Positions 24,274-36,237 of a stretch of 64,000 nucleotides of DNA are shown here, piece after piece (positions within the stretch are counted from its first letter, which is position 1; every line of letters begins with the position of its first letter). Position numbers and translations under genes: made by a program. The stretch covers positions 62,001 to 126,000 of the forward strand of contig NZ_BMVY01000008.1 in NCBI RefSeq assembly GCF_014650955.1. Reading direction: 5' to 3'. Source of the DNA: Streptomyces tauricus (lineage in GTDB: Bacteria; Actinomycetota; Actinomycetes; Streptomycetales; Streptomycetaceae). The notes beneath the pieces were generated by a model. That model did no database searches, was not told the DNA's origin, and worked only from the letters and a program-made list of their open reading frames with translations.

Positions 24274-25272
24274 ATGACTCGCATCGCCATCAACGGATTC
24301 GGCCGCATCGGACGCAATGTGCTGCGCGCCCTGCTCGAACGCGAGAGCGGCCTGGAGGTCGTCGCGGTCAACGACCTCACGGAGCCCGCCGCCCTCGCTC
24401 GGCTGCTCGCCTTCGACTCGACGTCGGGCCGGCTCGGCCGCCCGGTGAGTGTCGACGGGGACGCCCTCGTCGTGGACGGCCGGCGCATCACCGTGCTCGC
24501 CGAGCGTGAGCCGGCGCAGCTGCCGTGGGCCGGACTCGGCGTCGACATCGTGCTGGAGGCGACCGGCCGCTTCACATCCGCCAAGGCCGCCGGCGCCCAC
24601 CTCGACGCGGGCGCGAGGAAGGTACTCGTCAGCGCGCCGGCGGACGGCGCCGACGTCACCCTCGCGTACGGGGTCAACACGGACGCGTACGACCCCGCCG
24701 CGCACACGATCGTCTCGAACGCCTCCTGCACGACCAACGCGCTCGCCCCGCTGGCCAAGGTGCTCGACGACCTCGCCGGTATCGAGCACGGCTTCATGAC
24801 GACGGTGCACGCCTATACGCAGGAGCAGAACCTCCAGGACGGTCCGCACCGCGACGCGCGCCGCGCCCGCGCCGCCGGTGTCAACATCGTGCCGACCACG
24901 ACCGGCGCCGCCAAGGCGATCGGCCTCGTGCTGCCGCAGCTCGACGGCAAGCTGTCGGGCGACTCGATCCGCGTGCCGGTGCCGGTGGGCTCGATCGTCG
25001 AACTCAACACGACCGTCGCCCGCGAGGTGACGCGCGAGGACGTCCTGGCGGCCTACCGCGCGGCGGCGCAGGGGCCGCTCGCCGGCGTACTCGAGTACTC
25101 GGAGGACGCGCTGGTGTCGTCCGACATCACGGGCAACCCCGCCTCGGCGATCTTCGACTCGGCGCTGACCCGTGTCGACGGCCGCCACGTCAAGGTGGTC
25201 GCCTGGTACGACAACGAGTGGGGCTTCTCGAACCGCGTGATCGACACCCTCGAACTCCTCGCCACGGGCTGA
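24274..25272 (+). CDS. gap: Type I glyceraldehyde-3-phosphate dehydrogenase
   Basis: The product is 332 residues, the usual length, beginning MTRIAINGFGRIGRNVLRAL with the NAD fold. The catalytic cysteine is C152 in SNASCTTNALAPL, the base is the His in TVHAYTQEQN, and KVVAWYDNEWGFSNRV ends the fold. It converts glyceraldehyde-3-phosphate to 1,3-bisphosphoglycerate. It stands alone, without pgk or tpi, so it is probably a second GAPDH rather than the main glycolytic copy. Confidence 0.93.
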   Translation: MTRIAINGFGRIGRNVLRALLERESGLEVVAVNDLTEPAALARLLAFDSTSGRLGRPVSVDGDALVVDGRRITVLAEREPAQLPWAGLGVDIVLEATGRFTSAKAAGAHLDAGARKVLVSAPADGADVTLAYGVNTDAYDPAAHTIVSNASCTTNALAPLAKVLDDLAGIEHGFMTTVHAYTQEQNLQDGPHRDARRARAAGVNIVPTTTGAAKAIGLVLPQLDGKLSGDSIRVPVPVGSIVELNTTVAREVTREDVLAAYRAAAQGPLAGVLEYSEDALVSSDITGNPASAIFDSALTRVDGRHVKVVAWYDNEWGFSNRVIDTLELLATG

Positions 25273-25394
25273 CCCGACCGGAAGCGCGTCGCACCACACC
25301 TCCGCGAAGGCCGCGCGCCGGAGTACGTCCGCTCCAGGAACCCCTCCGACGGGAGTTCACCGTGCGGCCGGCGGCTCGGGCACAATCAGGACTC

Positions 25395-26135
25395 GTGCCC
25401 ACACCACCCGAACCCTCCGTCCTGTACCCCGATGTCGCGGCCTGCGGCAGTCTCGCCGCGGCGGTCAGGGCGGAGCCGGACGGCTGCCTCGGCGCCGTCC
25501 CCGTCACGTCCCCGGACGTCGATCCGCTGGGCCACGCGGCCGTCGCGAGCACCCTGCCGCACCGAAAGCCGCTGACGGTCAGCGCGTGGGCGCGCGAACG
25601 GCGCTGGTCCGTCAGGGGCGAGGAAGCGTTCCAGGACATGGCCCTCATCGACGGCAGGACGGACGACCTGGCCCAGGTCGCCAGGGCCGCCCGGGCGTGG
25701 CACGACGGGGCGCCCCTGGACGACATCCGGCAGGCGGCCTCCTTCGTGCACCTGACCGGCCGGTTCGAGGTGCCCGACAACGATCCCGCGCGCCTGACGG
25801 AATCCGAATGGCAGGGCATGCGCCGGGAGGCGGCCGAACTGGAATACGCCTGGCGGGAGACGTACCGCAACCTGATCGAGGCGGCGCACGCCGATCCGGT
25901 GCTGCGCGCCCTCTACCCGTTCACGAGCCACTGGGCCCTGCGCTTCTCGACCACCACCCGCCCGCAACTGACCGTCGTCGGCCCGTGCCTGAGCGCCAAC
26001 AGCGACGGCACGTACGGTGTGGGCAGGGGTTTCATCACCCAGGACCTCGGCGAGTTCTCGACAGCGCGGGAGGCCGTGGCAGCGGCAGTACACCACCTGC
26101 CACCCGAACTCGCCCCCGTCACACTCGGCGGATGA
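25395..26135 (+). CDS. DUF6193-family protein
   Basis: GTG 25395 gives 246 residues (VPTPPEPSVLYPDVAACGSL). Conserved segments are RRWSVRGEEAFQDMALIDG, TDDLAQVARAARAWHDGAPL, LTESEWQGMRREAAELEYAW, RALYPFTSHWALRFSTTTRP and DGTYGVGRGF. The function is unknown. DUF6193 proteins are common single genes in Streptomyces. It converges on the HEAT-repeat gene. Confidence 0.8.
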   Translation: MPTPPEPSVLYPDVAACGSLAAAVRAEPDGCLGAVPVTSPDVDPLGHAAVASTLPHRKPLTVSAWARERRWSVRGEEAFQDMALIDGRTDDLAQVARAARAWHDGAPLDDIRQAASFVHLTGRFEVPDNDPARLTESEWQGMRREAAELEYAWRETYRNLIEAAHADPVLRALYPFTSHWALRFSTTTRPQLTVVGPCLSANSDGTYGVGRGFITQDLGEFSTAREAVAAAVHHLPPELAPVTLGG

Positions 26136-26243
26136 TCCCGCCCCTTGCCGTGACTGAGCACTGTGGACGGCCCAGCCGGACAGCTTCGGCGCTCGGCCCC
26201 GGACGGGGAACGTCATGGGTTCGGTGCGCGGTGGCGGGTTGCG

Positions 26244-27440
26244 TCACAGCAACGCGGCGACGCCCTCCCGGGTCTCCGGCAACCCGGCCGCGCGGAACCA
26301 CAACCAGTTGCCGCCGATGCTGCCCGTCGCCTCATCCGTGTCCACGAACGCCCGCAGCAGGGCGCGTTGGGCGGTGGTGAGCGCGTGGGCCCCGTCGTAG
26401 CCGCCGGGAAAGGCTCTGTACAGGATCGGCCCGTTTTCGTTGTCGACGAAGGACCGGTCGCCGGCGGCCACCATGGCGATGGCCACCGGTGCCACCTCCT
26501 CGAACGACGCGGCCAGGTCGAGGGCGGAACGCAGCACGGTGAACCGGAACCAGCCTTCGACCCCGCACAGCGGCTTGGGGAACCAGCCGTCTGTCGCGCG
26601 CGGGTCCCGCAGCGCGTCGAGGAGCACGGCGAGAGCGCGTGGCCGATCGACTCGGACGGGACCGAGCGCGGCGCAGACCCGCACGGCCGGGTCGGTGTCG
26701 GCGAGCAGGTCGGAGGTGTCCGTCCCCCACAGGCTCAGTGCCCGCGCCACGGCCGCGCGCTCCCGTCGGCCCGTCATGGCGCCCAGCCGGGCCCGCAGCA
26801 GTGCGGCGGCACGCGGTATCCGGTCGGCGAGGGCGGGTGCGTGGAGGAGCGGCACCGCGGCGCCGAGGGCGGTCTCACGGACGTGGGGGTCACGGGAGGA
26901 GAGGAACGGCTCGACGGCGTCGTACAGGGCGGGCCGGATGCCCCGGCACGCTTGCAGCGCGGCGAGCACGTCGGAGTCGCGCTCGCCTCCTCGCCTGCCC
27001 TCGTGCCAGGGCTGCCACTCCCAGTTGGCCCGGTCCCGCGTCGGATCCTCCCCGTAGGCGGCCGACTCAGCCACCTGTCCCAGCCAGCCGAGCAGGGCGG
27101 CCCGCAAGCTGCGTGGTGGACCGTCGTCCCACGGGAAGTACCCCTCGTGCTCGGTGAGGGACACGGGATGGTCGAGGATCGCGGCGACGAACAGTGCGGC
27201 GGGCGCGGTGACCGTGTACAGCGAGCCCTGATGCAGCACGCCCATGTCCAAGGCGGCCAACGCCGCGGAGCGCACCTCGGGATCCTCGTCCACGAGGGAG
27301 CACAGGGAGGCCGGGATGTCCTCGGCGGAACCGTAGGCGTGCCGGTGGGCAGCCCAGTCCGTCTCCCTCAGCAGTTCCCTGGCCGCTGCGGGCAACCCGC
27401 TCAGGACCCGCGTCATACGGGCCATCTCGCTGTCCGTCAT
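26244..27440 (-). CDS. HEAT-repeat-like protein
   Basis: The product is 398 residues from ATG 27440 (MTDSEMARMTRVLSGLPAAA). It is almost fully helical with repeated units such as LVDEDPEVRSAALAALDMG, LSSRDPHVRETALGAAVPLL and LADTDPAVRVCAALGPVRVD, which are HEAT/armadillo repeats. These form a scaffold for protein binding; no enzymatic motif is present. The binding partner is unknown. It is divergent from argC but ends far from any related gene. Confidence 0.75.
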   Translation of the reverse strand: MTDSEMARMTRVLSGLPAAARELLRETDWAAHRHAYGSAEDIPASLCSLVDEDPEVRSAALAALDMGVLHQGSLYTVTAPAALFVAAILDHPVSLTEHEGYFPWDDGPPRSLRAALLGWLGQVAESAAYGEDPTRDRANWEWQPWHEGRRGGERDSDVLAALQACRGIRPALYDAVEPFLSSRDPHVRETALGAAVPLLHAPALADRIPRAAALLRARLGAMTGRRERAAVARALSLWGTDTSDLLADTDPAVRVCAALGPVRVDRPRALAVLLDALRDPRATDGWFPKPLCGVEGWFRFTVLRSALDLAASFEEVAPVAIAMVAAGDRSFVDNENGPILYRAFPGGYDGAHALTTAQRALLRAFVDTDEATGSIGGNWLWFRAAGLPETREGVAALL

Positions 27441-27492
27441 ACGAGCACCCTGCCAGCACCCACTGACAACGCCCTCTTCTCCGAAAGAAGAT

Positions 27493-29744
<2,252 letters not shown>

Positions 29745-29748
<4 letters not shown>

Positions 29749-30653
29749 GCGCCACCCGTAAGCACACCGCGCTGCCCAAGGCCCAGATCCTCATCGAGGC
29801 GCTGCCCTGGCTGACCCGGCACAACGGGAAGACGGTCGTCATCAAGTTCGGCGGCAACGCGATGATCGACGAGGACCTGAAGGCCGCGTTCGCGCAGGAC
29901 GTCGTGTTCCTGCGCCAGGCCGGGCTCAAGCCCGTCGTCGTGCACGGCGGCGGCCCGCAGATCAGCGCGGCCCTGGACCGGCACGGCATCGTCAGCGAGT
30001 TCAAGGCGGGCCTGCGGGTCACCACCGAGGACGCCATGGACGTCGTACGCATGGTGCTCGCCGGACAGGTCCAGCGCGAACTGGTCGGACTGCTCAACCA
30101 GCACGGTCCGCTCGCCGTGGGACTCACCGGCGAGGACGCGCACACCATCACCGCCGTCAAGCACCAGCCCGAGATCGACGGGGAGTTGGTCGACATCGGG
30201 CGGGTGGGCGAGATCACCGCGATCGACACGGGCGCGATCGAGGCACTGCTCGCCGACGGCCGTATCCCGGTCGTCTCCTCGATCGCCCGTAGCGAGGACG
30301 ACGGACATGTCTACAACGTCAATGCTGATACGGCGGCTGCGGCACTCGCTGCGGCGCTTGGCGCCGAAACACTGATGGTCCTCACCGACGTCGAGGGCCT
30401 CTACGAGGACTGGCCCAACTCCGACGAGGTCATCAGCCGGCTCACCGCCAAGGAGCTGGAGAAGCTGCTGCCCGAGCTGGCCAGCGGCATGGTGCCCAAG
30501 ATGGAGGGCTGTCTGCACGCCGTACGCAACGGTGTGAACACCGCCCGCGTGATCGACGGCCGGGTCCAGCACTCGATCCTGCTGGAGATCTTCACGGACG
30601 AAGGCATCGGCACGATGGTCGTGCCCGATGCGGAGGGGAAAGCTGCCGCATGA
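29745..30653 (+). CDS. argB: Acetylglutamate kinase
   Basis: The product is 302 residues from ATG 29745 (ATGA overlap with argJ). Motifs include [51 protein letters not shown] and [20 protein letters not shown]. It phosphorylates N-acetylglutamate and is normally the arginine-inhibited step. The N-terminal extension ([20 protein letters not shown]) is like that of arginine-sensitive hexameric kinases. Confidence 0.97.
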
Positions 30654-31861
30654 CCGCCAACGAAGAACTCACCCAGCGCTGGCAGGGCGCGCTCATGGAC
30701 AACTACGGCACCCCCCGGCTGCCGCTCGTCCGCGGCGCCGGCACCAAGCTGTGGGACGCCGACGGCACCGAGTACCTCGACTTCGTCGGCGGGATCGCGG
30801 TCAACGCGCTCGGCCACGCCCACCCGGCGATCGTCGAAGCCGTGACCAAGCAGATCTCGTCCCTCGGGCATGTCTCCAACCTCTTCGTCGCCGAACCGCC
30901 CGTCGCGCTCGCCGAACGGCTCCTCCAGCTCTTCGGGCGGGAGGGCCGCGTCTACTTCTGCAACTCGGGGGCCGAGGCCGTCGAGGGCGCCTTCAAGATC
31001 GGCCGGCTGACCGGCCGCCCGCACATGGTCGCGACCGACGGCGGCTTCCACGGCCGCACCATGGGCGCGCTCTCGCTCACCGGCCAGCCGGGCAAACGGG
31101 ACCCGTTCCTGCCGCTGCCGGGTGACGTCACGCATGTCCCGTACGGGGACCCGCAGGCGCTGGCCGCCGCCGTCACCGAGGACACCGCGCTCGTCGTCAT
31201 CGAGCCGATCCAGGGCGAGAACGGCGTGGTCGTGCCGCCGCCCGGCTATCTGAAGGCGGCCCGTGCCATCACCGCCGCCACCGGCAGCCTTCTCGTCCTG
31301 GACGAGGTGCAGACCGGGGTCGGCCGGACCGGGCACTGGTTCGAGTACCAGGCACACGAAGGTGTCCTGCCGGACATCGTCACGCTGGCCAAGGGCCTCG
31401 GCGGCGGCCTGCCGCTCGGCGCGACCGTCGCCTTCGGACGCGCCGCGCAGTTCCTGAAGCCCGGTCACCACGGCACGACGTTCGGCGGCAACCCCGTCGC
31501 CTGCGCCGCTGGGCTCGCCGTCCTCGACACGATCGAGTCCGAGGGCCTGCTGGACAACGTGAAGCGGTCCGGCGAGAAACTGCGTGACGGAATCGAGTCG
31601 CTCGGCCACCCACTGGTCAGTCATGTCCGGGGCTCGGGCCTGCTCCTGGGTATCGTGCTCACCGAGCCGCTCGCACCCCGAGCGCAACAGGCGGCTCAGG
31701 ACGCCGGCCTCCTGGTGAACGCGCCCGCCCCCGATGTCGTACGGCTGATGCCGCCCCTGAACATCACCGAGGACGAGGTGGACACGTTCCTCCGTGCTTT
31801 CGCCGGCGTTCTCGACGCGGTGACCGACGCGACCGACGGGGCCGGACGAACCGAGGGATGA
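30650..31861 (+). CDS. argD: Acetylornithine aminotransferase
   Basis: The product is 403 residues from ATG 30650, overlapping argB. It is a class III PLP enzyme: [64 protein letters not shown], and the PLP lysine in [14 protein letters not shown]. It converts N-acetylglutamate semialdehyde to N-acetylornithine using glutamate. Members can also act on succinyldiaminopimelate. Confidence 0.96.
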   Translation: MTANEELTQRWQGALMDNYGTPRLPLVRGAGTKLWDADGTEYLDFVGGIAVNALGHAHPAIVEAVTKQISSLGHVSNLFVAEPPVALAERLLQLFGREGRVYFCNSGAEAVEGAFKIGRLTGRPHMVATDGGFHGRTMGALSLTGQPGKRDPFLPLPGDVTHVPYGDPQALAAAVTEDTALVVIEPIQGENGVVVPPPGYLKAARAITAATGSLLVLDEVQTGVGRTGHWFEYQAHEGVLPDIVTLAKGLGGGLPLGATVAFGRAAQFLKPGHHGTTFGGNPVACAAGLAVLDTIESEGLLDNVKRSGEKLRDGIESLGHPLVSHVRGSGLLLGIVLTEPLAPRAQQAAQDAGLLVNAPAPDVVRLMPPLNITEDEVDTFLRAFAGVLDAVTDATDGAGRTEG

Positions 31862-31879
31862 CCGGAGAATGAGACGACG

Positions 31880-32416
31880 ATGAGTCAGGCGCAGGATCAC
31901 GACCACGCGGGGCCTGCCGTTCCGCAGACCCGCACCGCACGCCACCGCCGGATCGTGGACATCCTCAACCGGCAGCCGGTGCGCTCGCAGAGCCAGTTGG
32001 CGAAGCTGCTCGCCGACGACGGGCTGCACGTCACGCAGGCGACGCTGTCCCGGGACCTGGACGAGCTGAACGCGGTGAAGATCCGCAACAACGACGGCGA
32101 CCTCATCTACGCGGTGCCGAGCGAGGGCGGTTTCCGGACGCCTCGCGCTCCGCTGGGGGAGTCGGCGAAGGAGGAGCGGATGCGGAGGCTGTCCGCGGAG
32201 CTGCTGATCTCCGCGGAGGCGTCGGCGAACCTGGTGGTTCTGCGGACTCCGCCCGGGGCCGCGCAGTTCCTCGCCTCGGCCATCGACCAGGCGGAGCTGC
32301 AGGACATCCTGGGGACGATCGCGGGGGACGACACGCTGCTGCTGATCAGCCGCGATCCGACGGGCGGGCAGGCACTGGCGGACCACTTGCTGCGCCTGGC
32401 CCAGAACCACCACTGA
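31880..32416 (+). CDS. argR: Arginine repressor
   Basis: The product is 178 residues, 18 bp after argD. A winged-helix DNA-binding domain (about 13-85: [40 protein letters not shown]) is joined to a C-terminal oligomerisation/arginine-binding domain (about 105-178: [36 protein letters not shown]) with the GT-x-AGDDT arginine-contact motif. As a hexamer with arginine it should bind the ARG boxes before argC and argH. Confidence 0.95.
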   Translation: MSQAQDHDHAGPAVPQTRTARHRRIVDILNRQPVRSQSQLAKLLADDGLHVTQATLSRDLDELNAVKIRNNDGDLIYAVPSEGGFRTPRAPLGESAKEERMRRLSAELLISAEASANLVVLRTPPGAAQFLASAIDQAELQDILGTIAGDDTLLLISRDPTGGQALADHLLRLAQNHH

Positions 32417-32452
32417 CGCGCATTGCGGTGTGCGGGTCCGCCGTGGCGGGGT

Positions 32453-32805
32453 GCGCAGTTCCCCGCGCCCCTGGGGGACGGGCCTGCGCCCCGGGCCCGG
32501 CTTTTCGGCCGCGGGTACGTAGTGGCCGGCCGCGCCGTTCCCCGCGCCCCTGACCCCGCTTTTGGGTGCGGGTACGTAGTGGCTGGCCGCGCAGTTCCCC
32601 GCGCCCCTAAAAGCGCGGCACCCATGGGCCCCGAAAGACAGGGGCGCGGGGAACGGCGCGGGTGACCCTGGCGTGCCCGCACCCGAGAAGGTGCCGGGGT
32701 CGGACCCCCTTAGGGGCGCGGGGAACGGCGCTGGCGGCCACGGCGGACCCGCAGCCGAGAAGCGGGGCCGGGGTCGCGCCCCTGAAGGGGCGCGGGGAAC
32801 TGCGC
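32453..32805. repeat. Cluster of six 19-bp GC-rich repeats, three in each orientation
   Basis: GCGCAGTTCCCCGCGCCCC or the variant with GCGCCGTT occurs at 32453, 32532 and 32589, and its complement at 32641, 32713 and 32787. The 428-bp gap between argR and apbE holds nothing else convincing. Opposed copies can fold into long hairpins and may act as two-way transcription terminators. Confidence 0.8.
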
Positions 32806-32844
32806 AGCCCACCGTCGCGGACCCGCACCTGGCAACAGGCCCGG

Positions 32845-33642
32845 TCAGCCCAGCCGGTCGGCCAGGCCACCCGTGCAGCGGACCTCGTCCCCCGCCGTGA
32901 TCAGCAGCGCCTCGATCCCGGGCAGGGACTCCAGCCAGGCGAGGGCCTGCCGCGACCCCATCGCGAAGGCCGCAGTCGCCCAGGCGTCCGCCCAGGTGAT
33001 CCGGGGCCCGACGACGGTCACCGCGACCAGGTCGGTCACCGCGGAGCGCCCCGTACGCGGATCCACGATGTGCGTACCCCGCTCCGCGGACCCCGACGTG
33101 GCCACGGCCAGCCGATCGACCCCCGCCGCGGAGACGACCGCCGCCAGCCCGCCCGGCCGCAACGGGTCCGCCACCCCGACCCGCCAGGGCCGGTGCGGCC
33201 CCGGCACGCCGTGCATCTGCACGTCACCCCCGCCGTTCACGCTCACCCCGCTCGCCCCGGCCTCCACCAGCCGCAGGGCGGCCCGTTCGACGGACCAGCC
33301 CTTCACGATGCCGGTAGGGTCGACGGAACCCGCGTACGTCGAACTGAACCAGCCGTCGCTCAACCGCTCGGCCTCCGCGCACAATTCGAGCACCTCGGCG
33401 ACCTCGGGATCACACTCGTCCACGGTCACCAGCCCCAGCGCCAGCCGCGAGATCTGGCTGTCCTGGCGGTAGGTGCTGAACACCTCGTCCACCAGATGGA
33501 GTTCGGCGACGGCCGCCGCCAACGCGGCCTGTACGGCCTCGGGTTCACCCCCTCGTACGTCGAAGGAGAAGACCGTGCCCATCACCTCCTCCGCATGACG
33601 CACCGCCAGGGGCGCCTCAGCGGATTCGGCGGATTCAGCCAC
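32845..33642 (-). CDS. apbE: ApbE-family FMN:protein transferase
   Basis: GTG 33642 overlaps the upstream stop and gives 265 residues. EEVMGTVFSFDVRG, FSTYRQDSQISRL, GWFSSTYAGSVDPTGIVKGW, VNGGGDVQMHG and RGTHIVDPRTGRS are the conserved ApbE blocks. It uses FAD and Mg to attach FMN covalently to a Thr in D-x-x-(S/T)-G-A-(T/S)-x-T. The FMN-binding protein just upstream has exactly two such motifs, so it is the obvious substrate. There is no clear signal peptide in this start choice. Confidence 0.92.
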   Translation of the reverse strand: MAESAESAEAPLAVRHAEEVMGTVFSFDVRGGEPEAVQAALAAAVAELHLVDEVFSTYRQDSQISRLALGLVTVDECDPEVAEVLELCAEAERLSDGWFSSTYAGSVDPTGIVKGWSVERAALRLVEAGASGVSVNGGGDVQMHGVPGPHRPWRVGVADPLRPGGLAAVVSAAGVDRLAVATSGSAERGTHIVDPRTGRSAVTDLVAVTVVGPRITWADAWATAAFAMGSRQALAWLESLPGIEALLITAGDEVRCTGGLADRLG

Positions 33643-34462
33643 CGGCCTGGTCCAGGGCCGACTGCAGGGACTCCTTGTAGCCGCCACTGGTGTACGTGGC
33701 CCCGGACACGGCGTCGATGTCGGCGTTGCCCGCGGCGACCGCCGCCGCGTTCAGCTTCGGCACCGCGTCGGCGCTGATCTGGTCGCTGCGACCGCCCTTG
33801 GGCTGCTGCACCGCCTCGGCCTTGGTGATCTTCCCGCCGGTCACGGTGACCCGTACCTGCACGGGCCCGTAGTCGGTCGTGACGGCCTTGCCGGTGACGG
33901 TCTTCGCCTGAGCGGCACCGGCCCCGGACCCGCTCGCGTCACCACCGGTGCCACCCGTACCGCTGGCCTCGGCCGACCCACCGCCGGTCGCGCCCGCCGC
34001 ACCAGCCGCACCCGCCTTGTCCAGGGCCGACTGGAGTGACTTCTTGTAGCCGCCGCTGGTGTAGGTGGCGCCGGACACCGCGTCGATGTCCGCGGTACCG
34101 GCCGTGACAGCCGCCCTGTTCAGCTTGGGAACCGCGTCCGTGCTGACCTGAGTACTGCGCCCACCGGTCGGCGACTGCAGCGCCGCGGCCGAGGTGATCT
34201 TCCCACCGGCCACGGTGATCCGGACCTGCACGTTGCCGTAGTCGGTCTTGACGACGTCACCGGTGAGCGTCTGGGCCTCGGTGCCTCCGGCGGCCTGCAC
34301 TCCTCCGGAACCTTGCGGGGCGGCCGGCTGCTGCTGCGACGCGCCGTCGGCGGACGCCGCCGCCGGGTCCGAGGCGGGCTTCAGCGACAGCAGCAGGACG
34401 ATACCGGACACCGTGGCGGCACCGGCCAGCACGATGCGGCGCAGGGGATGGCTCTTCTTCAT
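33635..34462 (-). CDS. Exported protein with two FMN-binding domains
   Basis: The product is 275 residues from ATG 34462 (MKKSHPLRRIVLAGAATVSG). One N-terminal membrane anchor or signal covers about 9-27. Two FMN_bind domains (about 64-145 and 187-268) each end with DAVSGATYTSGGYK; SGATYT at 130-135 and 253-258 are the ApbE flavinylation sites. A Gly/Ala/Ser linker joins them. It would carry covalently bound FMN outside the membrane and pass electrons from the reductase encoded upstream. Confidence 0.9.
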   Translation of the reverse strand: MKKSHPLRRIVLAGAATVSGIVLLLSLKPASDPAAASADGASQQQPAAPQGSGGVQAAGGTEAQTLTGDVVKTDYGNVQVRITVAGGKITSAAALQSPTGGRSTQVSTDAVPKLNRAAVTAGTADIDAVSGATYTSGGYKKSLQSALDKAGAAGAAGATGGGSAEASGTGGTGGDASGSGAGAAQAKTVTGKAVTTDYGPVQVRVTVTGGKITKAEAVQQPKGGRSDQISADAVPKLNAAAVAAGNADIDAVSGATYTSGGYKESLQSALDQAGG

Positions 34463-34509
34463 GGGTCCGGACTCCCGTTCCTGGGGGATTCTCAGAGTTC
34501 TCAGGGTTC

Positions 34510-35880
34510 TCAGAGTTCGAAGGACTCGTGGTGGATGCGGCGGGCGGGCACGCCCGCGCCGCGCAGTGCGGTGTACGCGCCCTCGGCGAAGCCGGGCGGC
34601 CCGCACAGGAACACGTCGTGGTCGTCGATGTCGGGCAGCTTCTGCCGCAGCGTCTCCGGGTTGATGTCGGGGCGTTCCCCGTCGGGGCTGTTCACCGCGT
34701 ACATCAGCCGGGCACCGCGCTCGTCGGCGATGGCCGACAACTCGTCCCACAGCGCCAGGTCCTGGGTGCTGTTGGCCCGGTACAGCAGGGTGAGGTCGCC
34801 ACGCTCCGCGGGCAGCGTCTCGAACAGCGCCCGCATCGGGGTGATGCCCACACCGCCGGCCATCAGCAGCACCTTGCCCTGGCTGCGCCGGGACGCGGTC
34901 AGCGCGCCGTACGGGCCCTCGGCCCACACCCGCGTGCCCCGCTTCAGCCCCTTCAGCGCGGTGCTGTGGTCGCCCAGCGCCTTGACGGTGATCCGCAGCA
35001 GCCCGGGGCGCGGCGCGGCCGACAGCGAGTACGGGTGCGAGCTGAGCCGCATGCCCGGCGCCATGAACCGCCAGCGGAAGAACTGCCCCGGCTCGGCCCC
35101 GATCCGGTGCAGCCGCTTCCCGCTGATCAGCACGGAGACGATGCCGGGGGCCTCCTCGACGACCTCCTCGACCTGCATCCGGTGGCGCAGGTTCAGCCGG
35201 ACCGGCGTGATCACCCGGTACCAGATCACCAGTGCGGTGACCGTCCCGTACAGCGCGTACCAGGCGGTGGTCGCGGTCGGTTCGACGGCGAAGTCGTTGC
35301 CGGTGGAGAGCTGGTGCCAGAACGACAGGTACACGGACACGTACGTGAGCAGGTGGATGTGGTACCAGGTGTCGTACGGGATCCTCTTGCGCAGTCCGCC
35401 CACCGAGATCAGGCCGATGAACAGCAGCAGACCCGTACCGATGGCCGCCTTGCCCATGTCGGGCAGGGTCTTGACCGAGTCGACGGTCTGCTGGACGACC
35501 CCCGTGTTCGCCTGGAGGGCGTAGCCGTACATCGTCAGCCCTATGTGGGCGAGGACGAGACAGAGCATGTAACGGCCGCTCATGGCGTGCCAGCGGGCGA
35601 CCCGGTCCGAGCCGACCCGGCGTTCCAGGGCCGGTACCCGGGCCATCTGCAGCACCACGAGAGCCATCAGATACCCGGCGAGCAGACCGGTGATCCGGCC
35701 CGCGTTCAGGATCCGGCCCTTGTCGTCCGCGATGGACGGCGTGTTGCTCCACCAGAGCCAGACGACGCCCGCCGCGCCCGCCCATACGGCGATCAGCAAC
35801 GGGATGGCGGGGGAGCGGCGAGGGCGGATACGGCGCATCGTCTGGCGCCGCGCGGCGCGACCGCCGGCGATCGTGCTCAC
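34510..35880 (-). CDS. Ferric-reductase-like transmembrane flavocytochrome
   Basis: GTG 35880 follows GGAGGAACC and gives 456 residues. About six membrane helices (about 25-225) include histidines for heme (WHAMSGRYMLCLVLAHIG, WYHIHLLTYVSVYLSFWHQL). The C-terminal FAD/NAD(P)H reductase domain has GQFFRWRFM, HPYSLSAAP, LLMAGGVGITPMRAL and VFLCGPPGFAEG. It moves electrons from cytosolic NAD(P)H across the membrane. With the FMN protein and ApbE it forms an extracytoplasmic flavin electron chain, perhaps for iron reduction or redox repair. Confidence 0.92.
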   Translation of the reverse strand: MSTIAGGRAARRQTMRRIRPRRSPAIPLLIAVWAGAAGVVWLWWSNTPSIADDKGRILNAGRITGLLAGYLMALVVLQMARVPALERRVGSDRVARWHAMSGRYMLCLVLAHIGLTMYGYALQANTGVVQQTVDSVKTLPDMGKAAIGTGLLLFIGLISVGGLRKRIPYDTWYHIHLLTYVSVYLSFWHQLSTGNDFAVEPTATTAWYALYGTVTALVIWYRVITPVRLNLRHRMQVEEVVEEAPGIVSVLISGKRLHRIGAEPGQFFRWRFMAPGMRLSSHPYSLSAAPRPGLLRITVKALGDHSTALKGLKRGTRVWAEGPYGALTASRRSQGKVLLMAGGVGITPMRALFETLPAERGDLTLLYRANSTQDLALWDELSAIADERGARLMYAVNSPDGERPDINPETLRQKLPDIDDHDVFLCGPPGFAEGAYTALRGAGVPARRIHHESFEL

Positions 35881-35918
35881 GGTTCCTCCGTGGGGGACGC
35901 TGGAAAGGGGAGTGACCC

Positions 35919-36097
35919 CTAGGGCCTGTCTGACAGTTCCCGTCTGCCGGGCGACGCCATGCACGCACTCTCGCCGCACCGGGCACAGAGCCAAGTACGT
36001 CCAGTACGAGGCTCTGTGCCCGGCACGCCGAGAGCACGCATCTGACGCCGCCCGGCCGCCCTCCGGGCGACGACGGGAATTGTCAGACAGGCCCTAG
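35919..36097. mobile_element. 179-bp MITE with near-full-length inverted repeats
   Basis: The left end CTAGGGCCTGTCTGACAG and right end TTGTCAGACAGGCCCTAG are complementary. The inner sequence is also largely palindromic, centred on GGGCACAGAGCC and GGCTCTGTGCCC. CTAG occurs at both ends and may be the target duplication or part of the repeat. There is no transposase, so it must be mobilised in trans. It lies just upstream of the reductase operon. Confidence 0.8.
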
Positions 36098-36190
36098 GCC
36101 CACTGGTACGTCCCGGGACGGCCGTGTGTTCAACGGGCCGCGGGGCAAGCCGTGAACTGCTGAGACTCGCGGTAACCGGCAGAGGTTACG

Positions 36191-36235
36191 TTCCAGTAGT
36201 TCCAGTAGCTCCAGTAGTTCCAGTAGCTCCAGTAG
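36191..36235. repeat. Five tandem 9-bp repeats
   Basis: TTCCAGTAG or CTCCAGTAG repeats five times without gaps, directly beyond the stop codon of the L,D-transpeptidase gene. On the gene's strand the unit reads CTACTGGAG/A, and the stop codon itself sits in a similar word. Confidence 0.85.
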
Positions 36236-36237
36236 CT

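Noticed and set aside
32417-32844. Small frames between argR and apbE
   Set aside because: They consist of the GC-rich repeats read through; no ribosome sites or recognisable protein features.
34510-36037. Single 800-residue protein spanning reductase and FMN-binding regions
   Set aside because: The upstream part of that frame is out of phase with the reductase and has no similarity; the FMN protein starts at ATG 34462.
35881-36237. Full insertion sequence
   Set aside because: Only 179 bp with no transposase frame, hence called a MITE.
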